In this document: positions 32,834-41,504 of the stretch, one piece after another
Numbering within the stretch: the stretch's first letter is position 1
Layout of the letters: every line of letters begins with the position of its first letter
Source: JAUNSR01 sp036655755
Lineage (GTDB): Bacteria > Bacteroidota > Bacteroidia > Bacteroidales > JAUNSR01
Assembly: GCA_036655755.1 (NCBI GenBank)
Contig: JAVVPN010000001.1
Coordinates: forward strand, 1-64,000
Length of the DNA stretch: 64,000 nucleotides
Reading direction: 5' to 3'
Program-made: the position numbers and the translations under genes
The notes under the pieces: generated by a model
Databases searched by the model: none
The model's input: the letters and a program-made list of their open reading frames with translations, nothing else
What the model was told of the DNA's origin: nothing

Positions 32834-34936
32834 ATGAAAAAATATTCGATGATGCTTTGCGGTCTTTTATCCGCGGCAATGGCGGTAGGGGGCGAAGTGA
32901 TATCGCCCGACGGCAATGTGAAACTGATTTTTTCGGTAGATGAGGCGGGACGCCCGCTTTATGAACTCGCTTATAAGGGGAAACCCGTTATCAAGCCTTC
33001 GTTATTGGGGCTGACGTGTAAGGATAATATCGACCTGACCTCCGGATTCAAGGTGGCAGGAGAAACTCCTTCTCAATTCGATGAAACGTGGCAACCGGTA
33101 TGGGGCGAGGTGAAAGAGATTCGGAATAATTACAATGAGCTGGAGGCGAAACTGATACAGCCGGCAAGCAATATCGAGATGATCGTGCGTTTCCGTGTAT
33201 TCAACGACGGGCTCGGCTTCCGCTACGAATTTCCTTACCAGGATAATCTGGGCTATTTCGTGATCCGGGAAGAGAATACGCAGTTTGCCATGGCAGGCGA
33301 TCATAAAGCGTTCTGGCTGCCGGGCGATTACGATACGCAGGAATACAGTACGGTAACGTCGGATTTATCGCAAATCCGCGGACTGATGCAACAATCGATC
33401 ACGCCCAATGCTTCGCAAACCCCTTTTTCGCCTACCGGGGTGCAGACTCCGTTGATGATGAAAAGTAAAGAGGGGCTTTATATCAACCTGCATGAGGCGG
33501 CGCTGAAGGATTACTCTTGCATGTCGCTCGATTTGGACGATAAGAACATGGTGTTTTCATCGCATCTGACTCCGGATGCACAAGGAAACAAAGGATATTT
33601 GCAAACGCCGTGCCAATCGCCGTGGCGTACGGTGATCGTAAGTGATGACGCGCGTGATATTCTCGCTTCGAAAACGATTCTGAATCTGAACGAGCCGTGT
33701 AAATATACGGATACCGAATGGATCAAACCGGTAAAATACGTGGGCGTATGGTGGGAAATGATTACCGGGAAAGCGAGTTGGGCGTATTGTGATTTGCCGC
33801 AGGTGAAGCTGGGTGAAACCGATTTCACTCAAGTGAAACCCAATGGCAAACATTCGGCCAATAACGACCGCGTAAAACAGTATATCGATTTTGCGGCCGA
33901 CAACGGGTTTGATGCCGTGTTGGTGGAGGGCTGGAACGTTGGTTGGGAAGACTGGTTCGGCAAATCAAAAGATTATGTATTCGATTTCATTACGCCGTAT
34001 CCCGATTTCGATCCGAAGATGCTCAACGATTATGCCCATTCGAAAGGGGTGAAGCTGATTATGCATCATGAAACTTCGGGCTCGGTACGGAATTATGAGC
34101 GCCATCTGGATAAGGCGTATCAGTTTATGGCGGATCATGGATATAACTCTGTGAAAAGCGGATATGTGGGCAACATCATTCCGCGCGGAGAGTATCACTA
34201 CGGGCAATGGATGGTAAACCATTATCAATATGCGCTTGAGAAGGCGGCCGAATATAAGGTGATGGTGAACGCGCACGAGGCAGTGCGCCCTACAGGCCTT
34301 TGCCGCACCTATCCGAACCTGATCGGCAACGAGTCGGCGCGGGGTACCGAATATGAATCGTTTGGGGGCAACAATGCCGACCATACGACGATATTGCCGT
34401 TTACCCGCCTGATGGGTGGACCGATGGATTATACGCCGGGTATCTTCGAAATGGATCTGAGCAAGATGAATCCGGATAACGGATCGCACGTAAACACGAC
34501 GCTGGCGCGCCAGCTGGCGCTTTATGTAACGATGTACAGTCCGTTGCAGATGGCGGCCGACGTGATTGAAAACTATCAGCGATTCCCGGATGCCTTCCAA
34601 TTCATCAAGGATGTGCCGGTGGCATGGGACGATACGAAGATTCTGCAGGCGGAACCGGGCGATTACATCGCCATTGCGCGCAAACAGAAAGATGGCAACG
34701 ACTGGTTTGTTGGTTGTACGGTGGATGAGAACGGTTTTAATTCGGAAATTTCGCTCGACTTCCTCGATCCCGACAAAAAATATGAAGCGACCATCTATGC
34801 TGACGCTAAGGATGCCCATTACAAAACCAATCCGCAGGCGTATCGCATCCGGAAACAAAAAGTTACCCGTAAATCAAAAATAACGCAGCAGTGCGCGCCG
34901 GGAGGCGGATACGCGATTTCGATACGGGAAATATAA
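32834..34936 (+). CDS. susB: GH97 inverting alpha-glucosidase, SusB-like
   Basis: 700 residues; signal peptide ends AMAVGG or close to it, so periplasmic. N-terminal super-sandwich (ISPDGNVKLIFSVDEAGRPL), central barrel, C-terminal beta domain. The glutamates match SusB of Bacteroides thetaiotaomicron in spacing: Glu413 (MHHETS), Glu482 (NAHEAVRPTG), Glu500 (GNESARG) and Glu506 (GTEYESF), i.e. 69, 18 and 6 residues apart like Glu439, Glu508, Glu526 and Glu532. Glu170 (DTQEYS) would be the remaining calcium ligand. These mark the inverting, calcium-dependent alpha-glucosidases rather than the retaining GH97 group. It releases glucose from short malto-oligosaccharides and closes the plus-strand starch operon. 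Confidence 0.95.
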   Translation: MKKYSMMLCGLLSAAMAVGGEVISPDGNVKLIFSVDEAGRPLYELAYKGKPVIKPSLLGLTCKDNIDLTSGFKVAGETPSQFDETWQPVWGEVKEIRNNYNELEAKLIQPASNIEMIVRFRVFNDGLGFRYEFPYQDNLGYFVIREENTQFAMAGDHKAFWLPGDYDTQEYSTVTSDLSQIRGLMQQSITPNASQTPFSPTGVQTPLMMKSKEGLYINLHEAALKDYSCMSLDLDDKNMVFSSHLTPDAQGNKGYLQTPCQSPWRTVIVSDDARDILASKTILNLNEPCKYTDTEWIKPVKYVGVWWEMITGKASWAYCDLPQVKLGETDFTQVKPNGKHSANNDRVKQYIDFAADNGFDAVLVEGWNVGWEDWFGKSKDYVFDFITPYPDFDPKMLNDYAHSKGVKLIMHHETSGSVRNYERHLDKAYQFMADHGYNSVKSGYVGNIIPRGEYHYGQWMVNHYQYALEKAAEYKVMVNAHEAVRPTGLCRTYPNLIGNESARGTEYESFGGNNADHTTILPFTRLMGGPMDYTPGIFEMDLSKMNPDNGSHVNTTLARQLALYVTMYSPLQMAADVIENYQRFPDAFQFIKDVPVAWDDTKILQAEPGDYIAIARKQKDGNDWFVGCTVDENGFNSEISLDFLDPDKKYEATIYADAKDAHYKTNPQAYRIRKQKVTRKSKITQQCAPGGGYAISIREI

Positions 34937-34982
34937 GTGATAAAATAACTATATTTTTTAATTAAAAAAAATATATATATTG

Positions 34983-35018
34983 TGGCCGATTTGGATGTTT
35001 AGATATCCGGATCGGCCA
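34983..35018 (+). terminator. Probable terminator after the starch operon
   Basis: TGGCCGAT (34983-34990) and ATCGGCCA (35011-35018) form the base of a hairpin whose upper part, GGAT with ATCC, can also pair. It is followed by TAATATTTATTT, a U-rich but broken run. It lies 46 nt after the susB stop, past an A/T-only stretch. Confidence 0.65.
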
Positions 35019-35064
35019 TAATATTTATTTGATCTACACTATTTATTTTAGAATGTATTTTTGT

Positions 35065-37128
35065 ATGAAGAGAAGGAACATTTTCTTATTTATTATTTTT
35101 TGCTTTAGTTTTTTTGTTAATGCGCAGATTATAAGGTATGAAGTTGACGGGCGAACAGGTGGACTGGTATCTGTGACAATGAAAAATGCGCATAATAATA
35201 TGAACTGGATTTTAAGATGCGATACCACTCAATATAAATCAATAGGATCGGAATATCAATGGGGTTTAGGAGGGGTAGCGCTTGTAACTCCGACAGAAAC
35301 CCAAAATGTTAACTGGGTATTTGACCGGCATGGTTGCTTTGAGAATGGGCTGATAAAGATTTGTGTGAGCCGGAAACTGATACAAGGTAATTCTGTATTA
35401 CAAGAAGAATATCGGTTTACGAATATTTCCGGCAATCCGATTATGCTGAAAGACCTCTATGTAAATACACCTATGAATGATAATTATCCGGATGCGACCA
35501 CTTGCATGCAAAGTCGGGTAAATGCGCATATCTGGAGTTCGGGTGATGTGGTGTACATCAACGGAATTCAGATGAGCGGAACACCTCCTCATTTCGGACT
35601 TGTTATGCATGACAGCTCTTTTAAAGGGGATGGCTATGAGATATTCGGGCGTTCAAGAACTGCGGATGGATGGTCGAATAATCGAGGTATTATCGCGCTT
35701 GATTTTAAGGATAAACAGTTACAGCCCGGAGAAAGTGCTGTTTTAAGCTGGGATATTTTCTCGCATCGTTCTCACAAAGATTTTTTTAATAAAGCAGAGA
35801 AGCTAGGAATGTTGCGTTTAGAGGCAGACCGCTATACCTATGAACTAGGTGATATATGTAAGATCGATTTGATAGCTCCTAAAGGATGTAATCCTACCGG
35901 TTTTGATGTGGATGGGAAGGCTTATTCGCTCGTAAAGGAAAATGGGAAGTACTCTGTGCGTTTTAAGACTGAAAATTTGGGGAATAATCTTGTTACGGTA
36001 TTTTACGATAACGGAAAATATACTACGGCGGAAGTTCAGGTAATATCAAGTGAAGCTGGCTTGGTTGATAAGCGTGTGAATTTTATAATTGATAACCAGC
36101 AATATCAGAATAAAGGAGATAAGCGCTACGGAGCATATATGGTATACGATAATGAAGAGAATAAGATTTTCTTGAATGATAAGCCCTCTTCAAGTTATTA
36201 TGATCGGGATGAAGGTGCTGAGCGTTTAGGGATGGGACTACTGGTTGCTCTTCAATATCAGGATACGAAAGATGAAAAGCTACTTAACTCGTTAAATAAA
36301 TATATAAGATTTGTACGTAATCAGTTACAAACCGAAGATTATACCACTTATTCTACATATCGTCATGAAGGGCGCAACCGAGCTTATAACTATCCGTGGA
36401 TAGCCCATTTGTATGTGGAAATGTATAAATGTACCGGACAAAAGTCATACTTGTTAGATTGCTATCAGACGATGCGTGCCATGTATCGCCATTTCGGTCA
36501 TGGGTTTTATGCATTTGACATACCGGTGTATGAAAGTATAACCCTGTTGCGAAAAGAAGAGTTTCATGCACAGGCCGATACATTATTGACGGATTATAAA
36601 GCGGCGGCTGATATTTATCTGAAAAACGGAACCAATTACCCACCACATGAAGTGAATTATGAACAGACAATCGTATCGCCACTGATTCTGTTGCTTACTC
36701 AGCTGGATATGCTTACGGGTGATCCGCGCTATATGGCAGAGGTAGAGAAGCATATGCCGTTGTTAGAGGCCTTTTCCGGATTTCAGCCTTCTCATCATCT
36801 GAATGAGATCGGGATTCGTCATTGGGATGGTTATTGGTTTGGAAAACGTGAATTCTGGGGAGATACTTTCCCGCATTATTGGTCGGCAATGACCGGAATG
36901 TGTTATGCTTATTATGCAAAATGTAGCGGAAATGAGGAGTATAAAAAACGTGCGGAGAATGTGGTGAGAAATAATTTTTCGCAGTTTTTTGAAGATGGTA
37001 AAGCATCTTGTGCCTATCTCTATCCGAACCGTGTAAATAAACAGCCTGCTAAATTTTATGATCCATATGCGAATGACCAGGATTTTGCTTTGGTATTTTA
37101 TAAAATGATTAAAAATCTGAATAAGTAA
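35065..37128 (+). CDS. Secreted six-hairpin-glycosidase-like protein, unassigned
   Basis: 687 residues from ATG 35065, giving signal peptide MKRRNIFLFII..FFVNAQ; the frame continues upstream to 35029. Residues about 20-330 are all-beta, like the sandwich domain in front of many (alpha/alpha)6 enzymes (RYEVDGRTGGLVSVTMKNA). From about 345 the protein is helical, with hairpin-like repeats (ERLGMGLLVALQYQDTKDE, YNYPWIAHLYVEMYKCTG, IVSPLILLLTQLDMLTGD) and HWDGYWFGKREFWGDTFPHY near the end. I cannot place it in a named family; a glycoside hydrolase or polysaccharide lyase is likely. It is visibly more A/T-rich than its neighbours. Neighbours (AraC regulator, fucose operon) hint at a fucose-containing substrate, but the gene could stand alone. 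Confidence 0.7.
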   Translation: MKRRNIFLFIIFCFSFFVNAQIIRYEVDGRTGGLVSVTMKNAHNNMNWILRCDTTQYKSIGSEYQWGLGGVALVTPTETQNVNWVFDRHGCFENGLIKICVSRKLIQGNSVLQEEYRFTNISGNPIMLKDLYVNTPMNDNYPDATTCMQSRVNAHIWSSGDVVYINGIQMSGTPPHFGLVMHDSSFKGDGYEIFGRSRTADGWSNNRGIIALDFKDKQLQPGESAVLSWDIFSHRSHKDFFNKAEKLGMLRLEADRYTYELGDICKIDLIAPKGCNPTGFDVDGKAYSLVKENGKYSVRFKTENLGNNLVTVFYDNGKYTTAEVQVISSEAGLVDKRVNFIIDNQQYQNKGDKRYGAYMVYDNEENKIFLNDKPSSSYYDRDEGAERLGMGLLVALQYQDTKDEKLLNSLNKYIRFVRNQLQTEDYTTYSTYRHEGRNRAYNYPWIAHLYVEMYKCTGQKSYLLDCYQTMRAMYRHFGHGFYAFDIPVYESITLLRKEEFHAQADTLLTDYKAAADIYLKNGTNYPPHEVNYEQTIVSPLILLLTQLDMLTGDPRYMAEVEKHMPLLEAFSGFQPSHHLNEIGIRHWDGYWFGKREFWGDTFPHYWSAMTGMCYAYYAKCSGNEEYKKRAENVVRNNFSQFFEDGKASCAYLYPNRVNKQPAKFYDPYANDQDFALVFYKMIKNLNK

Positions 37129-37178
37129 TAGTTTGTCAATTTATAGATGGTTTAAAAGCATGATTGGGCTTGCGTTTT

Positions 37179-38081
37179 TTAGTTATATTCTTTTTTATAA
37201 CGGGCGGGAGAGGTCCCGGTGATCTCCTGAAACACTCTGGTAAAATGATATCGGTTAGAAAAACCGGTATTTTCGGCTATCGTCTCGATCGTATCGTTTG
37301 AATGAAGTAATTGTACGCAAGCCTGGTTAATGCGCTTGTTTTTAATATACCGCTGTAGTGTAATGCCTATCTCCTCTTTGAAAAGATGGGCGAAGGCATT
37401 TGTAGACATACAAGTAATGCTGGCAAGGATATCATTCGATAGATCTTTGTCAATATGGTTTTCTATATAGTGAATTACTTTGCTAACCCTGTCGTCTTTA
37501 CATAGATGTTCCCATTTTTCCTGATTGATTCCGGCAAATAATTCACAAATGAGCGATTGGATAGCAAGAAAAAATCCGAAATTAATTGTTTCCACCTGGT
37601 TTGACAGGTAATCCTGAAGCGTGCTGATTTTTGTTTTCAGATATTCATTCATCGGAAAAGCGAAAATGGCAGGCTGGATATTATCGTATGGATATCCTAC
37701 GGTGAAATGAATAAACAGATGTTCAATTGCGCCCTCCCGAATGAGTGTATTCCGTTTTTCCTTATTCAAATCAGCAATTCGGCCCCCTTTTAAATGGTAG
37801 GATTCTTTCGGAATCGTATGGTTGTACAGATAAGATGAATAACGGGTATTCGGAGCAATCAGGTAAAGCGTATCGGGTGTGAGCGGATATATTTTCTGAT
37901 CCGATTTAATAAAGCCTCCTTCTTGAGAGTTATAATAGATACGCCAGTAGGGAAATGCCAATTGCGGGTGTTCCCAGTTTAATAACCACCAGAATCGACA
38001 ACAAAGTAACTGTAGATTGAACTTAGGGAAGTATTGAACGATCTCGGACGGATCGCCGGTATAGGTGCTTTTCTTGGTCAT
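37179..38081 (-). CDS. AraC-family transcriptional regulator, probably of the fucose operon
   Basis: 300 residues. N-terminal about 190 residues have a cupin-like sensing character (YPLTPDTLYLIAPNTRYSSYL, HLFIHFTVGYPYDN). Residues about 200-300 form the AraC double helix-turn-helix: LSNDILASITCMSTNAFAHLFKEEIG and IETIAENTGFSNRYHFTRVF with the family ending TGTSPARYKKEY. It is divergent from fucK with 105 nt between the start codons, so it most likely activates fucKPUIA in response to L-fucose or an intermediate. Control of the convergent glycosidase-like gene is also possible. Regulation is inferred from position. Confidence 0.9.
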   Translation of the reverse strand: MTKKSTYTGDPSEIVQYFPKFNLQLLCCRFWWLLNWEHPQLAFPYWRIYYNSQEGGFIKSDQKIYPLTPDTLYLIAPNTRYSSYLYNHTIPKESYHLKGGRIADLNKEKRNTLIREGAIEHLFIHFTVGYPYDNIQPAIFAFPMNEYLKTKISTLQDYLSNQVETINFGFFLAIQSLICELFAGINQEKWEHLCKDDRVSKVIHYIENHIDKDLSNDILASITCMSTNAFAHLFKEEIGITLQRYIKNKRINQACVQLLHSNDTIETIAENTGFSNRYHFTRVFQEITGTSPARYKKEYN

Positions 38082-38106
38082 CAGAAATAAATATTTGTTT
38101 TAGATA

Positions 38107-38114
38107 CAAATGTA
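38107..38114 (-). promoter_or_regulatory. Candidate -7 box for the AraC-type gene
   Basis: On the minus strand this reads TACATTTG, matching TAnnTTTG. The start point would fall near 38100, about 19 nt before the ATG at 38081. No TTG at the normal -33 distance. Confidence 0.45.
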
Positions 38115-38149
38115 TGCTTTTGCGATATTTTTAAATATCTTCAAGTCCA

Positions 38150-38157
38150 TATTTTTG
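38150..38157 (+). promoter_or_regulatory. Candidate -7 box for the fucose operon
   Basis: TATTTTTG matches TAnnTTTG; the start point would be near 38164, about 23 nt before fucK. The nearest upstream TTG is 27 bp away, too far for a strong promoter, which fits dependence on an activator such as the divergent AraC-type protein. Confidence 0.45.
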
Positions 38158-38186
38158 CTACAGAAAAATAACTGATACCATTTTTT

Positions 38187-39662
38187 ATGAAAGACATCGC
38201 AATTGTATTCGATTGTGGGGCTACCAACGTACGTGTAATAGCTATTGATACCCATGGGAAAATAGTGGCATCCCATGCCGCGGCAAATGAAACAGATGCC
38301 GATCCGAACCTGGAAGGGGGGCGGATTTGGGATTTGCAGAAGCTGTGGGGAAAACTCGCTGCCGCGTCGCTTAAAGTAACCGCTTCGATCGATGTAAACA
38401 GAATAGCGGGGGTAACATTTACAACATTCGGAGTGGATGGTACTTTCGTGGATAAAACCGGAAACTTACTCTATCCGATCGTATCCTGGCAATGCGACAG
38501 AACGACTCCTCTTATAGAGACCATACAAAAATATATCCCGAATGAAAAACTGTCTGATATCAGCGGTATTTACCCTTATGCCTTCAATACCATTTATAAA
38601 ATGGTTTGGTTTAAAGAGAACCGTCCCGATATTTTAGAAAAGGCTTCCCGGTTTTTATTTATCCCTTCGTTGCTTATAATGAAACTTACCGGCTCGATGC
38701 TTAATGACGTAACGATGTGCGGTACGTCAATGATGACCGGGTTATTCGAAAGGGACTTTTCAAAACAGATACTGACGGCTGTCGGAATAGAGCGGGATCT
38801 GTTTGGTACGGTTGGCGAACCGGGAGATTTAGCCGGCAAGGTATCTGCCGCCGGAAGTGTGGCGACGGGTATTCCGGAGCAGACGCCGGTCTTTTTGGCA
38901 GGTCACGATACGCAGTTTGCCATTTACGGTTCGGGTGCGGAATTAAATCAACCGGTATTGAGTTCGGGCACATGGGAGATACTGATGGGCAGAAGCGTAG
39001 TTGCATCTGTTAATCGGGATAAGGATGTACGCAAAAATCTGACAATCGAGCTGGATGCGGTAAAAGGAGTATGCAACATGGGGCAGAATTGGCTTGGATC
39101 GGGAGTGCTGGAATGGTTTTTCCGTAATTTCTATTCCGGTTTGAGCGGAGATAAGCTCTACGAAACTGCAATTGCCGAAGCGGAAGCGGTGGCCCCGGGA
39201 TCGCATCATCTGACCATTGATCCCGCTTTTTATCGGGATGGCGAAAGCAAGAATGCCGGGTCGATAAACGGCCTTACGATTGCAACCACTCGCGGTGAAA
39301 TTTTCAGAGCGTTATTGGAGAGTCTCTCATTCCGTTTGCGCGAAGCGCTCGAAGAGCTGGAAAGGGCGGGCGGCTTTAAAGCCAATGAAATTATCTGTGT
39401 GGGAGGCGGTTCGAAGAATCGTTTATGGAATCAGCTTCGTGCAGATATTTGCCGGATTCCGGTACGCACGATCGATCAGAAGGAAACTACCGTATTGGGC
39501 GCTTCATTCTTCGTTTTTTACGGAGCCGGAGTGTATACAAGTGTGGAAGAAGCCAGAAGTAATATCGATTATCGTCCTCAATTGATTTGTCCCCGACCTG
39601 AAAACGAAAAAATATACGATGTTTTATACCATGATTATCTGAAGAACAAGTATATGTGTTAA
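38187..39662 (+). CDS. fucK: L-fuculokinase
   Basis: 491 residues of the FGGY sugar-kinase family, phosphorylating L-fuculose to L-fuculose 1-phosphate. It is close to E. coli FucK along its length: FDCGATNVRVIAID (phosphate 1 loop), TTFGVDGTFVDKTGNLLYPI, NTIYKMVWFKEN, AGHDTQFAIYGSGAELNQPV, LSSGTWEILMGRS and the adenosine motif IICVGGGSKNRLWNQL. Rhamnulokinase is the nearest alternative, but the LSSGTWEILM segment and the fucP, fucU, fucI and fucA neighbours settle it. First gene of the operon; the stop is 23 nt before fucP. Confidence 0.96.
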   Translation: MKDIAIVFDCGATNVRVIAIDTHGKIVASHAAANETDADPNLEGGRIWDLQKLWGKLAAASLKVTASIDVNRIAGVTFTTFGVDGTFVDKTGNLLYPIVSWQCDRTTPLIETIQKYIPNEKLSDISGIYPYAFNTIYKMVWFKENRPDILEKASRFLFIPSLLIMKLTGSMLNDVTMCGTSMMTGLFERDFSKQILTAVGIERDLFGTVGEPGDLAGKVSAAGSVATGIPEQTPVFLAGHDTQFAIYGSGAELNQPVLSSGTWEILMGRSVVASVNRDKDVRKNLTIELDAVKGVCNMGQNWLGSGVLEWFFRNFYSGLSGDKLYETAIAEAEAVAPGSHHLTIDPAFYRDGESKNAGSINGLTIATTRGEIFRALLESLSFRLREALEELERAGGFKANEIICVGGGSKNRLWNQLRADICRIPVRTIDQKETTVLGASFFVFYGAGVYTSVEEARSNIDYRPQLICPRPENEKIYDVLYHDYLKNKYMC

Positions 39663-39685
39663 TAGCAAATCTTAAATCCGAATCC

Positions 39686-41032
39686 ATGAAAAAACAACCT
39701 AAAGTCGTTGAAAAGCGATATCTCTTATCCTTTATACTTATTACCTCTTTATTCGCGTTATGGGGATTTGCCAATGATATTACAAATCCCATGGTGGCGG
39801 CGTTTCAGACCGTAATGGAGATTTCGGTGGCAAAAGCATCGCTTGTTCAGTTCGCCTTTTATGGTGGATACGCTACGATGGCGATACCTGCCGCACTATT
39901 CATACAGCGGCATGGCTATAAAAGCGGTCTGTTGCTTGGGCTGGCGCTTTATGCCATCGGTGCATTTCTGTTCTGGCCCGCGGCCTATTATCAACAATTC
40001 GAATTTTTCCTGATTTCGCTGTATATACTCACGTTCGGACTCGCGTTTCTTGAAACGACCGCCAATCCGGCTATCCTTTATCTGGGAGACGAAAAAACGG
40101 CGACCCGTCGTCTGAATCTGGCGCAGGCCTTCAATCCGATGGGCTCTTTGTTTGGAATGTTTATCGCTTCGAAAGGGGTATTGACCTCTTTGGTTTCGGA
40201 TAAACAGCGAAACGAGGCGGGAGAACTGATTTTCTCGACGTTGACCGAAGAGGCTAAGATGAGTATTCGCACGCATGACCTGGAGGTGATTCGTACTCCT
40301 TATGTAATACTGGGGGTGGTCGTGGTGATCATGTTTCTGATTATCGCCTTCACGAAAATACCGAATGCGGGCACGCATCAAAAAATCAAGACAAAAGATT
40401 CTTTCCTACGATTGATTCACAACAAAAATTATGTATACGGCGTACTTACGCAGGTATTTTATGTAGCGGCCCAAATTATGTGCTGGACATTTATTATTCA
40501 ATATGCGGATAATCTGGGTATTCCGAAGGCAGAGGCGCAAATGTATAACATCGTTGCCATGTCGTTGTTTTTGACCAGTCGTTTCATCAGTACATTCTTA
40601 ATGAAATACGTGAATGCCCGTTTGTTATTGATGTTTTTCGGAATGGGTGCGATGATTACGGTATCCGGAGCGATATTCTTAGAAAATATGGCCGGTTTAT
40701 ATTGTTTGGTTGCAACATCAGCCTTTATGTCGTTAATGTTCCCGACAATCTATGGTATCGCCCTGAGTAATGTGGGAAAAGATGGTACGTTGGGTGCCGC
40801 AGGGCTGGTAATGGCGATTGTAGGAGGAGCGTTGATGCCGCCGTTGCAAGGGTCGATTATCGATTTGGGCGAAGTGGGCTATCTGCCTGCTGTCAATTTC
40901 TCTTTTATACTGCCGTTAATTTGCTTTACAGTCATTTCGGTTTACGGGTATGCTACGTACAAAAGCTATAAGATAGTACTCAATACAAATAATAAGATAA
41001 ATAAAAACATAGAGTTAGATAAATTATGCTGA
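39686..41032 (+). CDS. fucP: L-fucose:H+ symporter
   Basis: 448 residues from ATG 39686 (the frame opens at 39656 inside fucK). A twelve-helix MFS protein of the FucP family with the family N-terminal signature ALWGFANDITNPMVAAFQ, carrying the Asn-Asp pair that in E. coli FucP includes the proton-relay Asp46, and LALYAIGAFLFWPAAYYQQFEFFL, GLAFLETTANPAILYLGD and RLNLAQAFNPMGSLFG. It brings fucose across the inner membrane. Its stop overlaps the start of fucU by 7 nt. Confidence 0.95.
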   Translation: MKKQPKVVEKRYLLSFILITSLFALWGFANDITNPMVAAFQTVMEISVAKASLVQFAFYGGYATMAIPAALFIQRHGYKSGLLLGLALYAIGAFLFWPAAYYQQFEFFLISLYILTFGLAFLETTANPAILYLGDEKTATRRLNLAQAFNPMGSLFGMFIASKGVLTSLVSDKQRNEAGELIFSTLTEEAKMSIRTHDLEVIRTPYVILGVVVVIMFLIIAFTKIPNAGTHQKIKTKDSFLRLIHNKNYVYGVLTQVFYVAAQIMCWTFIIQYADNLGIPKAEAQMYNIVAMSLFLTSRFISTFLMKYVNARLLLMFFGMGAMITVSGAIFLENMAGLYCLVATSAFMSLMFPTIYGIALSNVGKDGTLGAAGLVMAIVGGALMPPLQGSIIDLGEVGYLPAVNFSFILPLICFTVISVYGYATYKSYKIVLNTNNKINKNIELDKLC

Positions 41033-41463
41033 AGAAAATATCACCTCTCATTAGTCCCGATTTGCTGGTAGCGCTTTATTGTGCCGGACATGGTGACGAA
41101 ATCGTTTTGGCGGATGCTCATTTTCCTGCCGAGACCTATAATAAAAGAGTTATACGTGCCGATGGAATTAAGATTGCCGATCTGCTGAAGGCGATTATGC
41201 CTTTGTTCGAGCTGGATGCGTATGTAGGAAATCCATTGACGATGATGGCCGCCGTAAGTGACGATACGCTCGATCCTGCTGTAGAGGAACAGTATATGAA
41301 GAGTATCCGAATCACTGATCCGCAAGCCAAAGCTCCGGCCCGAATGAACCGGTATGAATTTTATGCCCGGACACGTGATGCATATGCGGTTGTGGTTACC
41401 GGCGAAACGGCTAAATACGGTAATATAATCCTAAAGAAAGGGGTAATTCCGGTAGAAGAATAA
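41026..41463 (+). CDS. fucU: L-fucose mutarotase
   Basis: 145 residues of the RbsD/FucU family, interconverting alpha and beta anomers of L-fucose so that the isomerase gets its preferred form. Very similar to E. coli FucU: MLKKISPLISPDLLVAL, GHGDEIVLADAHFPAE (with the conserved His of GHGDEI), VIRADGIKIADLLKAIMPLFELD and DTLDPAVEEQY. Translationally coupled to fucP by a 7-nt overlap; 41 nt before fucI. Confidence 0.96.
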   Translation: MLKKISPLISPDLLVALYCAGHGDEIVLADAHFPAETYNKRVIRADGIKIADLLKAIMPLFELDAYVGNPLTMMAAVSDDTLDPAVEEQYMKSIRITDPQAKAPARMNRYEFYARTRDAYAVVVTGETAKYGNIILKKGVIPVEE

Positions 41464-41504
41464 ATCAAAATAGAATCAAAAACTAAAAATCAAATAATAC
41501 AGAA

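Noticed and set aside
35056..35063. TATTTTTG as -7 box of the unassigned enzyme
   Set aside because: It ends two bases before the chosen ATG, so the transcript would start inside the signal-peptide coding region.
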